A stretch of DNA of 16,366 nucleotides from Gp6-AA40 sp035711805 (lineage in GTDB: Bacteria > Acidobacteriota > Vicinamibacteria > Vicinamibacterales > UBA2999): contig DASTBV010000092.1 in NCBI GenBank assembly GCA_035711805.1, positions 1 to 16,366 of the forward strand, written 5' to 3'. Position 1 is the first letter of the stretch; every line of letters begins with the position of its first letter. Under the pieces are notes generated by a model that was not told where the DNA came from, did no database searches, and saw only the letters and a list, made by a program, of their open reading frames with translations. Positions 5,301 to 12,292 of this stretch are shown piece by piece. The position numbers were made by a program, and so were the translations under genes.

Positions 5301-8284
5301 CACGCGTGAGGACTCGAAGACTGCGCGGGCGCGGCGGAGCGCCCTGACGGAATCGCGCGGAGTACGACCGGCGGGAGAAAGCCACGCTTGCCCTGGTACC
5401 ACGTCGCGGAGTTGCCCGTGACGACGCCGAGCGGATGTTGCGGCACGTAGCGGACGAAGCCTTCCGCCCGCAGTTCCCAGATCTCCCCGGAGCCGCTGTC
5501 CAGATGTGCCAGCCAGATCCAGCGATTGCGCGCGAGCCGCTCGATACTGGTGTTCTGCTGAACGACCTGACGGAGGCGCTCTCTCGGACCTTCCACGATA
5601 ATCGCCAGCCGCGTCGGCTCGTGGATCTCGACCATCTGCCACGGCAGGCCGGTGCGCAGATCGCTCTGCGCGCCGTCCATGACGCCAAGCAGCGACGTCA
5701 CGTTGTGCGGCAGCTTCGTGCCGCAGCCGTACCCGGTCGGATCGACGTAGCTGAAGTAATACTCGAGGCTGATCCCGGCGACGACGGGAACCACCGCGCC
5801 AAGGATGCGCGCGAGCGTCGTCCCGTCGTCATCGCGTGTCGGATCGTAGGAGACGAGAAAGGCGCGCCGATCGAGGAACAACCCGCGCGTCCGCGCACGC
5901 CGTCCGACGATGCAGAAGGCGTTGGTGGCATGGCCGTACTCAGGCCGGGGCTGCGCCAGATCAGCGGCCCGGCCTTCGACATGCCCGAGGGCGGCTCGCG
6001 GCGGGTACCATAACGGCGCCGCATCGAATCGCCGGCACCGCTCGTGCGCCTCGCGGCGTCGGGCCTGTTCGACTGCTGCCTGCGCCCGATTGAACAGCTC
6101 GTGCCAGGCGGCCGGGATCAGATCCTCGTCGAAGAAGATCACCGCGTTGTCGCAGGTATTGCGCTGGGCGCCGACAAACCACGTCGACGCGTCGAGCGCG
6201 AGCCCCTCGGCGGCAAGCAGCTCGCGGACGCGAGGGTCGTTGGCCATCTGGGCAAACGCGCGGGCGTTGGGTCCGCCGCGGCCGCCTCCGCATGCGCCGC
6301 AGTCATGCGCCGACTCGTGCGGGTTGTTGAGGCTGATCGATCCGTGTCCCACGACCAGAACCAGCGGCGCGAGGCGACCGGTCACGCCGATGTCTTCGAG
6401 AACCCGGCGAACGATGTCCGCCATCTCCCGCACCGTAAACCCCGAATACCGGCCGATCGGCGGGTCAGCCTCCTCGCGATCGAGCTGCAGCCGTGTTCGC
6501 GCCGGCGTTGTCGACGTTTCCTGAACACGGCTCCATCGCGACGACAGCCACGGAAACACGACACGCAGCACCAGTGGAATCAGCGACAGCCACCCGAACG
6601 CGGTCATGAGCACGGCGCCGCGGACGGCCAGGCGGCTGCCCAGATGCACGTTGTAGCCAAGGAATCCGGCAGCTCGCCGCTGCAGGTGACGCGAGCGGCC
6701 AGTGAGGCGGTCGACGTCCGGATCGATTTCGCCCACGTAGTGGTCCGGTCGGATCGCCACCGGACAGAGCGGCCGCGGATGAGCGTCGGTGACGCCCTGG
6801 TGGTACATCGCCACGTTGAAGAAGCCGGCGGTGCTGAGCGTCTCGCAGTCCGGCTCGACTTCCTCGAGGTGACGGCGGAACGATTCCTCGCGCTCGTCGA
6901 TGCAGAACACGGCCTGAAACGCCGGCGCCTGTAAACGCTCGCCGGCCTCGTGTCCGCTGAGCGCGTCGTAGACGCGGTATCGGACCGTCCGCTCGAACGC
7001 CTGATGGAGGATGCGCCGCCGCCGGACGGCGTCGACGACACGGAGCTCGGCTTCCAGTTCGACAACGGTATCGCCCGTCCACTGCTCCACAATCGATCCG
7101 TCGACCCCGCAGAGCTGCGCCACCTGAAACAGCGGCCAGGCGCGTTCGATCGCCGTCGGCATCGCAACGTCGGCAAGATGATCCCGCAGGCGCGCGCGCA
7201 GCGTGGACACCGGACCGCAGGCGAGCCGGCGCGCTGCCTCGTCGAGCGCCGCCCGCTCGAACAGGAGTCGCACGGCAAGGTACCCGCGAAGCGTCACCGT
7301 GAGATCGCGCGCCGGTACGCGGTCGGGGCGCTCCTCGATCTGCCGCACGATCCCGGCCCACCCGCGCAGCGCCAGGAGTTCGTCGCGCAGGTAGTCCGTC
7401 CACTCGCCGGCGGCGACGCCGAGCGTGGCGAGCGAATTCGCGATCGAGTCCAGGGCGCTGCGCCGCGCCGCGAGGTCGTCGGCGACGATGGCCGGCAGCG
7501 CGCGCGCCCATCGGCCACACTGCGCGGCGAGTGGTGTGCGGTAGACCTCGAGAAAGCTGCCGTGAATCCCCAGGTGCCGTTCCGGCATCTGCCACTGTGC
7601 CAGGCCCTGATCCAGATAACCGGCGAGAAACCGGATAAGCGGCGGGTGAAACCAGGCGTCGGTATCGACACCGTGCGCGGCCACGAGCCAGTCGCGGTGC
7701 CGAACTGGTGCCGGACGGCGATCACGCTGCGGCTCGTGCGCCCGCCGGGCAGCCTCGACGCAGGCCGTCCACAACCGGTGCACAGACCGCGCCTCCCCGG
7801 CCCGATCGCCGGGCTCCCCGAGCAGGGCGGCCCGCGCGTCCGCCGGCAGATCCAACCGGAACCGCGACAGCACGTCGGTCTCTTCGAGGGCCCATGAGAG
7901 CTCCCGGCCGGCCGCCGCCGGAATGCCATGCAGCACCAGCGCGCGCCAGAAATCGAACCGGGAGGCGATCCCGGCCACCTGCGCGGCGGCTCCCGCGCCG
8001 AGCTGCTCGTACAGCAGCGCGTCCACGTCGCGGGCGAGAATGCGGCCCGCGGCCAGCTTGTCCCGATAGCGCGACTCAGCGAGGAACGGTTCGCGCCCGA
8101 GCGTCACGGCGGCGTGCTCGACCGCCTCCTCGAACGGCAGGTGTTCGAAGGCGTGGAGCGTGTTGTGATGGATGAAGATGCTGATCGGCCCCTGCGCCGG
8201 CAGCAGGTGCGCCAGCTCGTCGATCACGCGCATCAGCGGATGATCGGCAGCGCTGATCTCGCGCGCGTTCAGCTCGGGACGCAT
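5300..8284 (-). CDS. dabA: DabA, beta-carbonic-anhydrase-like subunit of the DAB inorganic carbon transporter (DUF2309/UPF0753)
   Basis: A 994-residue DUF2309 protein. DabA is a cytoplasmic, membrane-associated, zinc-dependent carbonic-anhydrase-like subunit that turns CO2 into bicarbonate one way, driven by ion flow through DabB. The active-site set is intact: Cys461 and Asp463 in FCIDERE, His647 in VVGHGS, and Cys662 in AHDCGACGGG. The spacings (2 and 15) match Cys351/Asp353/His524/Cys539, reported for the Halothiobacillus DabA2. The family N-terminal segment is clear at residues 36-53 (IFIHHNTLHAFEHLPFEE). A hydrophobic stretch near 555-580 and a last ~200 residues with family-typical VSYDPTRD complete it. 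I start at ATG 8284 because the frame further upstream runs through the AT-rich promoter. It heads the operon, and a perfect TATAAT box lies 12 bases before the ATG. The length is at the long end for the family; the sequence is continuous with no frameshift. Confidence 0.93.
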   Translation of the reverse strand: MRPELNAREISAADHPLMRVIDELAHLLPAQGPISIFIHHNTLHAFEHLPFEEAVEHAAVTLGREPFLAESRYRDKLAAGRILARDVDALLYEQLGAGAAAQVAGIASRFDFWRALVLHGIPAAAGRELSWALEETDVLSRFRLDLPADARAALLGEPGDRAGEARSVHRLWTACVEAARRAHEPQRDRRPAPVRHRDWLVAAHGVDTDAWFHPPLIRFLAGYLDQGLAQWQMPERHLGIHGSFLEVYRTPLAAQCGRWARALPAIVADDLAARRSALDSIANSLATLGVAAGEWTDYLRDELLALRGWAGIVRQIEERPDRVPARDLTVTLRGYLAVRLLFERAALDEAARRLACGPVSTLRARLRDHLADVAMPTAIERAWPLFQVAQLCGVDGSIVEQWTGDTVVELEAELRVVDAVRRRRILHQAFERTVRYRVYDALSGHEAGERLQAPAFQAVFCIDEREESFRRHLEEVEPDCETLSTAGFFNVAMYHQGVTDAHPRPLCPVAIRPDHYVGEIDPDVDRLTGRSRHLQRRAAGFLGYNVHLGSRLAVRGAVLMTAFGWLSLIPLVLRVVFPWLSSRWSRVQETSTTPARTRLQLDREEADPPIGRYSGFTVREMADIVRRVLEDIGVTGRLAPLVLVVGHGSISLNNPHESAHDCGACGGGRGGPNARAFAQMANDPRVRELLAAEGLALDASTWFVGAQRNTCDNAVIFFDEDLIPAAWHELFNRAQAAVEQARRREAHERCRRFDAAPLWYPPRAALGHVEGRAADLAQPRPEYGHATNAFCIVGRRARTRGLFLDRRAFLVSYDPTRDDDGTTLARILGAVVPVVAGISLEYYFSYVDPTGYGCGTKLPHNVTSLLGVMDGAQSDLRTGLPWQMVEIHEPTRLAIIVEGPRERLRQVVQQNTSIERLARNRWIWLAHLDSGSGEIWELRAEGFVRYVPQHPLGVVTGNSATWYQGKRGFLPPVVLRAIPSGRSAAPAQSSSPHA

Positions 8285-8296
8285 GTCCTGGTTGCT

Positions 8297-8302
8297 ATTA
8301 TA
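8297..8302 (-). promoter_or_regulatory. -10 box of the dab operon
   Basis: The minus strand reads TATAAT, a six-of-six match to the sigma-70 -10 box. The distance to the dabA ATG is only 12 bases, so the transcript would begin about five to seven bases before the start codon. Confidence 0.55.
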
Positions 8303-8307
8303 TAGTG

Positions 8308-8319
8308 ATATTGTAATAT
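8308..8319. promoter_or_regulatory. Candidate ArsR-type operator
   Basis: The sequence ATATT-GT-AATAT is a perfect inverted repeat with 5-base arms and a 2-base centre. It lies in the -10/-35 spacer of the predicted dabA promoter, where repressor binding would block transcription. AT-rich dyads of this kind are usual targets for dimeric ArsR-family regulators. Assignment to the adjacent regulator is inference. Confidence 0.45.
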
Positions 8320-8324
8320 TGCAG

Positions 8325-8708
8325 ATGCCGATGCCAACGCCGCGCGGACGCAGAGCGGGCGAGCCAGCCGCCGCCGCGGAGCTTCCCGCGTTCAAGGCGC
8401 AGTTCTTCCGTGCGCTGGCGCATCCAACGCGCATCAGGCTGCTCGAAGCGCTCGTGCGCGGCGGCCGGACCGTTCAGGAGCTGCAGGACGCGCTGACGCT
8501 CGATCAGCCCACGGTCTCGCAACAGCTTGCGGTGCTGAGACACCAGGGCATCGTGGCCGCGCAGAAAGAAGGGTTGTCGGTGCGGTACACGGTGCGCGAC
8601 CCGCTCGTCGGTGAGCTGCTCGAAGTCGCCCGTCGCATCTTCAACAACCACCTCGTCACCACCAGCGGATTGCTGCGCGAACTGCAGCGGGAAGTCCGCC
8701 GCGGCTAG
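8325..8708 (+). CDS. ArsR-type winged helix-turn-helix regulator, divergent from dabA
   Basis: A 127-residue DNA-binding protein. The fold landmarks are FFRALAHPTRIRLLEALV (about 24-41), the recognition region LDQPTVSQQLAVLRHQGIV (about 59-77) and the beta-wing AQKEGLSVRYTVRD. Members bind palindromic operators as dimers, usually as repressors released by a metal, thiol or metabolite. No cysteine is present anywhere, so classic ArsR/SmtB thiolate metal sensing and thiol redox sensing through this protein are unlikely. The signal may instead be a metabolite or an ion bound through His, Asp or Glu. I start at ATG 8325 (a second ATG follows at 8331); a frame from 8283 would run through the promoter. 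There is no clear ribosome-binding site. It faces away from dabA across 40 bases and is the natural candidate for control of that operon and of itself. Confidence 0.85.
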   Translation: MPMPTPRGRRAGEPAAAAELPAFKAQFFRALAHPTRIRLLEALVRGGRTVQELQDALTLDQPTVSQQLAVLRHQGIVAAQKEGLSVRYTVRDPLVGELLEVARRIFNNHLVTTSGLLRELQREVRRG

Positions 8709-9619
8709 GAGCCCGGCCACAACCAGGCCGCGCCGCGCACGCCGCTGGAATCCCCATGCCGGGCGCGGACGAGCCGCGTGCGGACGGCTTCTCCCTGGCC
8801 AGCCGCGAACACCCACCGTCCCCAGAGCGGCGGAATCCGCGTATACAGCGTGTCGATATTCGAGAGCCCACCGCCGAGCACGACGACGTCCGGATCGAGC
8901 ACGTTGATGATCGCTGCCAGGCCGCGCGCCGCGCGGGACACGTAGCGGTCCAACGTCGCCTGTGCGGCCACGTCGCCGCCGGACGCGTGAGCGAGCAGAT
9001 CCGGCACAGCGCAGCGCCGGCCGGTACGCCGTTCGTGGTCTGACGAGAGTCCAGGCCCGGAGAGATACGTCTCGATGCACCCGCGCTTCCCGCAGTAGCA
9101 CCCGGGGGCCGGCTCGTCGTCCGCATCCGCCCACGGCAGGGCATTGTGCCCCCATTCGCCCGCGATGGCATTCGCGCCGGTGAGCACCGACCCGCGCACG
9201 ACGACGCCGGCGCCGGTTCCGGTGCCAAGGATGACGCCGAAGACGACGTCCGCTCCGGCCCCGGCGCCGTCGGCGGCTTCCGACATCGCGAAGCAGTTCG
9301 CATCGTTGGCGATGCGAACCTCACGATCGAGCCGCGCGGACAGATCGCTACCGAGCGGCCTGCCGATCAACCAGGTCGAATTCGCGTTCTTGACAAGGCC
9401 CGTTAACGGCGAGAGCGTCCCCGGTATGCCCACGCCGACGAAACCCCGGACCCCGGCTCGAGCCTCGAGCGCCTCCGTCACCGAGGCAATCGCGTCCAGC
9501 GTGGCCTGGTAATCGTCCCGCGGCGTGGGAACACGCAGGCGCGCCACCTCCCTGCTGCCGTCGAGCGCGATGCCTTCGATTTTCGTTCCGCCGAGATCGA
9601 TGCCGATGCGCAGATTCAC
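8705..9619 (-). CDS. mak: ROK-family fructokinase (Mak type)
   Basis: A 304-residue sugar kinase of the ROK family that phosphorylates fructose, and possibly mannose or related hexoses, with ATP in the cytoplasm. Visible signatures are the phosphate-binding IGIDLGGTKIEG at 5-16, the catalytic Asp106 in ANDANC, and GHNALPWAD with His158. Cys174, Cys176 and Cys181 in CYCGKRGCIETYLSG form the structural zinc site. The segments PTPRDDYQ, VKNANSTWL and HGDSSGVRGAAWLWP are shared with E. coli Mak as I remember it, and the length fits (about 302 residues there). The GTG at 9619 is chosen because it places the protein start just before RIGIDLGG; earlier candidates are only TTG and lie in a repeat. 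It converges on the ArsR-type gene and both stops fall in the same CTAG. There is no functional link to its neighbours that I can see. Confidence 0.92.
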   Translation of the reverse strand: MNLRIGIDLGGTKIEGIALDGSREVARLRVPTPRDDYQATLDAIASVTEALEARAGVRGFVGVGIPGTLSPLTGLVKNANSTWLIGRPLGSDLSARLDREVRIANDANCFAMSEAADGAGAGADVVFGVILGTGTGAGVVVRGSVLTGANAIAGEWGHNALPWADADDEPAPGCYCGKRGCIETYLSGPGLSSDHERRTGRRCAVPDLLAHASGGDVAAQATLDRYVSRAARGLAAIINVLDPDVVVLGGGLSNIDTLYTRIPPLWGRWVFAAGQGEAVRTRLVRARHGDSSGVRGAAWLWPGS

Positions 9620-9621
9620 CG

Positions 9622-9655
9622 TTACGGGTCCGCCTGAAGGCGGGGACACGACGTC
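9622..9655 (-). repeat. Dispersed hairpin repeat upstream of mak
   Basis: Read on the minus strand, this segment matches the third unit and tail of the repeat at 1537-1569 over about 32 bases with small gaps: GACGTCGT, GTCC, and CTTCAGGCGGACCCG. The hairpin arms are 9630-9634 (CCGCC) and 9639-9643 (GGCGG) around TGAA. It ends only a few bases before the mak start codon, so it forms part of the mak leader or promoter. Confidence 0.7.
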
Positions 9656-9680
9656 ACAGCTTAGGTGAAACAATCAGCGG

Positions 9681-10340
9681 ATGGAATCAGAACCGCTGAC
9701 CCGCACCATCGAAACCGGCGTCCACGGCAGATATCTCGTGCGGGTTCCCGCCGCGGCCGGACCATGGCCGGCCCTCGTCAGCTTCCACGGGTACGCGGAG
9801 GATGCGGCAATCAACTTGAGCGCGCTGCAGCGCATTCCGGGCATCAGCGGATGGCTGCTCGTTGCCGTGCAGGCACTCCATCCGTTCTACACGAAGAACG
9901 ATCGCATCGTCGCCAGCTGGATGACGCGGCAGGACCGCGAGCTGGCGATCGCCGACAACATCCGTTACGTCGCGGCGATCGTCGCCGCCGTCCGAGATGA
10001 ATTCGCAGTCACAGCGCCAATCGCGTTCGCGGGCTTTTCCCAGGGGGGCGCCATGGCATACCGAGCCGCGGCTCACGCGGGCGGTGCCGGCGTCATCGTC
10101 CTTGCCGCAGACGTGCCTCCCGACGTGACGGCTGGTCTGCCGCCGGTCCTGATCGGCCGCGGCCGCGGCGACACGTGGTACTCCGAGGACACACTGGCGG
10201 CCGATCTGCACCGGCTGCGCGGCATGGCGGTGGACGCGGAGACCTGTGTGTTCGACGGTGGCCACGAGTGGACCGACGAGTTTGCCGCGGCGGCCGGTCA
10301 GTTTCTGAATCGCATCGATCGAAACGTCCGGCCGCGTTAG
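9681..10340 (+). CDS. Serine esterase of the phospholipase/carboxylesterase family (alpha/beta hydrolase)
   Basis: A 219-residue alpha/beta hydrolase. The nucleophile is Ser120 in AGFSQGGAMA; the oxyanion region is FHGYAED near 35-41; the acid is probably Asp164 in GRGD; the base is His195 in GGHEW. This motif set and length are typical of the small carboxylesterase/acyl-thioesterase group (YpfH/EstB-like), which hydrolyse short acyl esters or thioesters. There is no signal peptide, so it is cytoplasmic. The ATG at 9681 follows AGGTGA at a slightly long spacing of 12 bases. The gene lies 11 bases before a Tat-exported amidohydrolase on the same strand, so the two are probably co-transcribed. 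The mak gene points the other way, leaving about 60 bases for divergent promoters, which also contain the dispersed repeat. Confidence 0.88.
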   Translation: MESEPLTRTIETGVHGRYLVRVPAAAGPWPALVSFHGYAEDAAINLSALQRIPGISGWLLVAVQALHPFYTKNDRIVASWMTRQDRELAIADNIRYVAAIVAAVRDEFAVTAPIAFAGFSQGGAMAYRAAAHAGGAGVIVLAADVPPDVTAGLPPVLIGRGRGDTWYSEDTLAADLHRLRGMAVDAETCVFDGGHEWTDEFAAAAGQFLNRIDRNVRPR

Positions 10341-10351
10341 AATCCGCGGCC

Positions 10352-12046
10352 ATGTCCGACATTTCCCGCAGAGGATTCTTCGGCGCCGCGACAGCGGCAG
10401 CGATTGGCACGACGATCGGCCCGCCTGACGCAGCCGCGCAGGCGCCACCCCCTCCGCCGCCGGTCGACGAAACGCTCGCCCTCGTGAACGGCCGCATCCA
10501 CACGATGGACGGCCGCAACACCGTCGCGCGCGCCGTCACCATCAGGAACGGACGATTCATCACCGTCGGCGATGCCGCCCCGCGGAACATCCCGAACATG
10601 CGTACGATCGATCTCGGCGGGCGCACCGTCGTCCCTGGATTGATCGAGGCGCACGTGCACATCGTGAGCCTGGCGAACCGCCCCGGGTATCACACCATCC
10701 TCGAGAACACGACGTCGATCCGCGAAATCCAGGAGACGCTTGCCGCGCGCCGCAAGGACGTCCCCGAAGGGCAATGGATCACGTCGATGGGCGGATTCCA
10801 TCCGAACCAGTGGACGGAGCGCCGGCGTCCGACGCGGCGCGAGCTGGACGACGCCGTGTCGGATCGCCCCGTGCTGCTCTACGAGCGCTTCACCGGGCCA
10901 GCGGTCACGAACAGCCTGGGCAAGAAGCTCTTCGATGCGATGGATGCCGCGGCCCCGGTTCATCCGGACATCAAGCCGGTCGCGGCGGCGGACGACGGCA
11001 CGATCGCGGCGGCCGGGTTTGCCGGCGGCGGGCCCGCGGCAAGCGCCCTCTTTCACCTGCGGCGCATGCAGACTGCCGGCGACAAGCTGCGCAGCACCGC
11101 AGAGGCGATGGCCTATTCGACCGCCGTCGGGTTGACGGCGCATCTCGATCAGGTCCTGTTCCCTACTCCCGGCCCGCTGCATCCGAGCCAGATCCTGTCG
11201 AACCTCGATCACTACCGGATGTACGACTCGTGGCAGGCGATGCACCGCGACGGGAAAGCCACGGTCCGGCTGCAGATGAACTTCCTGCACAACCAGAACG
11301 ATCCGGCGTTGCCCGAGCTGAAGGAGCGGCTGCGGAACCAGTTCCAGTTCTTCGGCGACAACATGCTGATGACCGGCTCGATCGGCGAATGGGCGGCGCC
11401 GCTCGGCGCCGGACCCGTGTGGGCCGAAGCCCAGCGTCTCGTCGCGCAGGCCGGGTGGCGCAACGAGAACAGCGTCCAGGATGTGAAAGGCCTGCAGCAG
11501 GTCGTAGACGCGTACGAAGCCGTGAACAAGCAGTTCCCGATCACGGCCCTGCGCTGGGTGGTCCACCACGTGCCGGCGGTCACGCCCGACCTCCTCTCGC
11601 GTCTCCGCGCCCTCGGCTGCGGCGTGCAGATGGCCGCGTTCCGATGGGTGACGTCAACCGATCCGAAAGTCGTCGTCGGCGCGCCGTTCCGCACCATCGT
11701 CGATCACGGCGTCCAGGCCGGTATTCATGGCGACGGCGTGCACATCGCACCGCTCAATCCCTGGCTGCACATCTATTTCGCGGTCACCGGAGTCAACTCG
11801 TTTGGCGCCCGGGTCAACGGCGATCAGCAGATCACGCGTCAGGAAGCGCTGCGCCTGTTCACGCGCGGCAACAGCTGGTTCCTGCGCATGGAGGACCGGG
11901 TCGGGACCATCGAGCCGGGCAGGCTCGCCGATCTCGTGGTGTTGAACCGGGACTACTTCGCAGTGCCGGAGGCGGAGATCAAGCAGATCCGCTCGGTGAT
12001 GACGGTGGTCGACGGCCGGATCGTGCACAACAGCGGCATTAAGTAG
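10352..12046 (+). CDS. Tat-exported amidohydrolase (Amidohydro_3 / YtcJ-like)
   Basis: A 564-residue metal-dependent hydrolase. It begins with a twin-arginine signal, SRRGFFGAATAAAIG at residues 5-19, followed by a small-residue stretch and a run of prolines at 32-37, so the folded enzyme is probably exported. The amidohydrolase domain follows: LVNGRIHTMD at the start, the metal-binding His101 and His103 in GLIEAHVH, further candidate ligands His405/His406 (WVVHHV) and Asp461 (IHGDGVH), and the closing RVGTIEPGRLADLVVLNRDY. YtcJ-like members act on N-substituted amides or related bonds; the substrate is not predictable. I chose ATG 10352 because it places the Tat motif at the N-terminus; the open frame upstream overlaps the esterase. 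No ribosome-binding site is evident, so coupling to the esterase 11 bases upstream is possible. Confidence 0.88.
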   Translation: MSDISRRGFFGAATAAAIGTTIGPPDAAAQAPPPPPPVDETLALVNGRIHTMDGRNTVARAVTIRNGRFITVGDAAPRNIPNMRTIDLGGRTVVPGLIEAHVHIVSLANRPGYHTILENTTSIREIQETLAARRKDVPEGQWITSMGGFHPNQWTERRRPTRRELDDAVSDRPVLLYERFTGPAVTNSLGKKLFDAMDAAAPVHPDIKPVAAADDGTIAAAGFAGGGPAASALFHLRRMQTAGDKLRSTAEAMAYSTAVGLTAHLDQVLFPTPGPLHPSQILSNLDHYRMYDSWQAMHRDGKATVRLQMNFLHNQNDPALPELKERLRNQFQFFGDNMLMTGSIGEWAAPLGAGPVWAEAQRLVAQAGWRNENSVQDVKGLQQVVDAYEAVNKQFPITALRWVVHHVPAVTPDLLSRLRALGCGVQMAAFRWVTSTDPKVVVGAPFRTIVDHGVQAGIHGDGVHIAPLNPWLHIYFAVTGVNSFGARVNGDQQITRQEALRLFTRGNSWFLRMEDRVGTIEPGRLADLVVLNRDYFAVPEAEIKQIRSVMTVVDGRIVHNSGIK

Positions 12047-12055
12047 GTCCGTGGG

Positions 12056-12218
12056 CCTTGGTGCTTAGTTCTTGGTCCGTCCATTGTCCCTGGTCCGTCC
12101 GTGGTCCTGGGTCCTTCGTTCATGATGATGTCTGACGCCCGCTTCTTTAACGGACGCAAGGACAGAGGACCAAGGACGGACCAAGGACCAAGAACGGACA
12201 AAGAACGAAGCACCAAGG
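12056..12218. repeat. Large imperfect inverted repeat of GGTCC/TTGGTCC units
   Basis: Two 61-base arms (12056-12116 and 12158-12218) are inverted copies of each other, matching at 52 of 61 positions without a gap, around a 41-base loop. Each arm is itself built from short iterations of GGTCCGTCC and TTGGTCC. It occupies most of the 236-base gap between the amidohydrolase and the PadR gene. A transcript would fold into a long hairpin that could terminate or protect the amidohydrolase mRNA. Open frames through it encode only low-complexity peptide and I do not call them genes. Confidence 0.85.
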
Positions 12219-12241
12219 ACCAGGCGGCCGTCGGCCGTTTT

Positions 12242-12292
12242 GGGTTGACGTTCTACCCAAGTGCGAATAAGCTTCGGGTTGAATGTCTACCC
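12242..12292. promoter_or_regulatory. Paired palindromic operator-like sites before the PadR gene
   Basis: Two 17-base sites, GGGTTGACGTTCTACCC (12242-12258) and GGGTTGAATGTCTACCC (12276-12292), agree at 14 of 17 positions. Each is a near-palindrome of the form GGGTWGA-N3-TCWACCC. They lie 34 bases apart, about three helical turns. The first contains TTGACG (12245-12250), a good -35 match; the second overlaps the PadR start codon at 12283. A dimeric regulator binding both could shut off the operon; PadR itself is the likely binder, which is inference. Confidence 0.65.

Larger units (their letters stand above)
8285..8324. promoter_or_regulatory. Divergent dabA / ArsR-type regulator control region
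   Basis: These 40 bases are strikingly AT-rich in an otherwise GC-rich window. They hold a perfect minus-strand TATAAT (8297-8302) for dabA and TATAGT (8301-8306) and TAATAT (8314-8319) as plus-strand -10 candidates for the regulator. A short perfect inverted repeat sits between them. The -35 matches are weak (TCTGCA at 8320-8325 for dabA; TTGCTA at 8292-8297 for the regulator). The promoters overlap, so one bound repressor could block both. Predicted leaders are very short on both sides. Confidence 0.6.

Noticed and set aside
8283..8324. A longer start for the ArsR-type regulator at ATG 8283
   Set aside because: It would translate the AT-rich divergent promoter and add a 14-residue hydrophobic leader that the family does not have.
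10337..11569. A 410-codon minus-strand frame across the amidohydrolase
   Set aside because: It is antisense to a clear enzyme, with no motif of its own.
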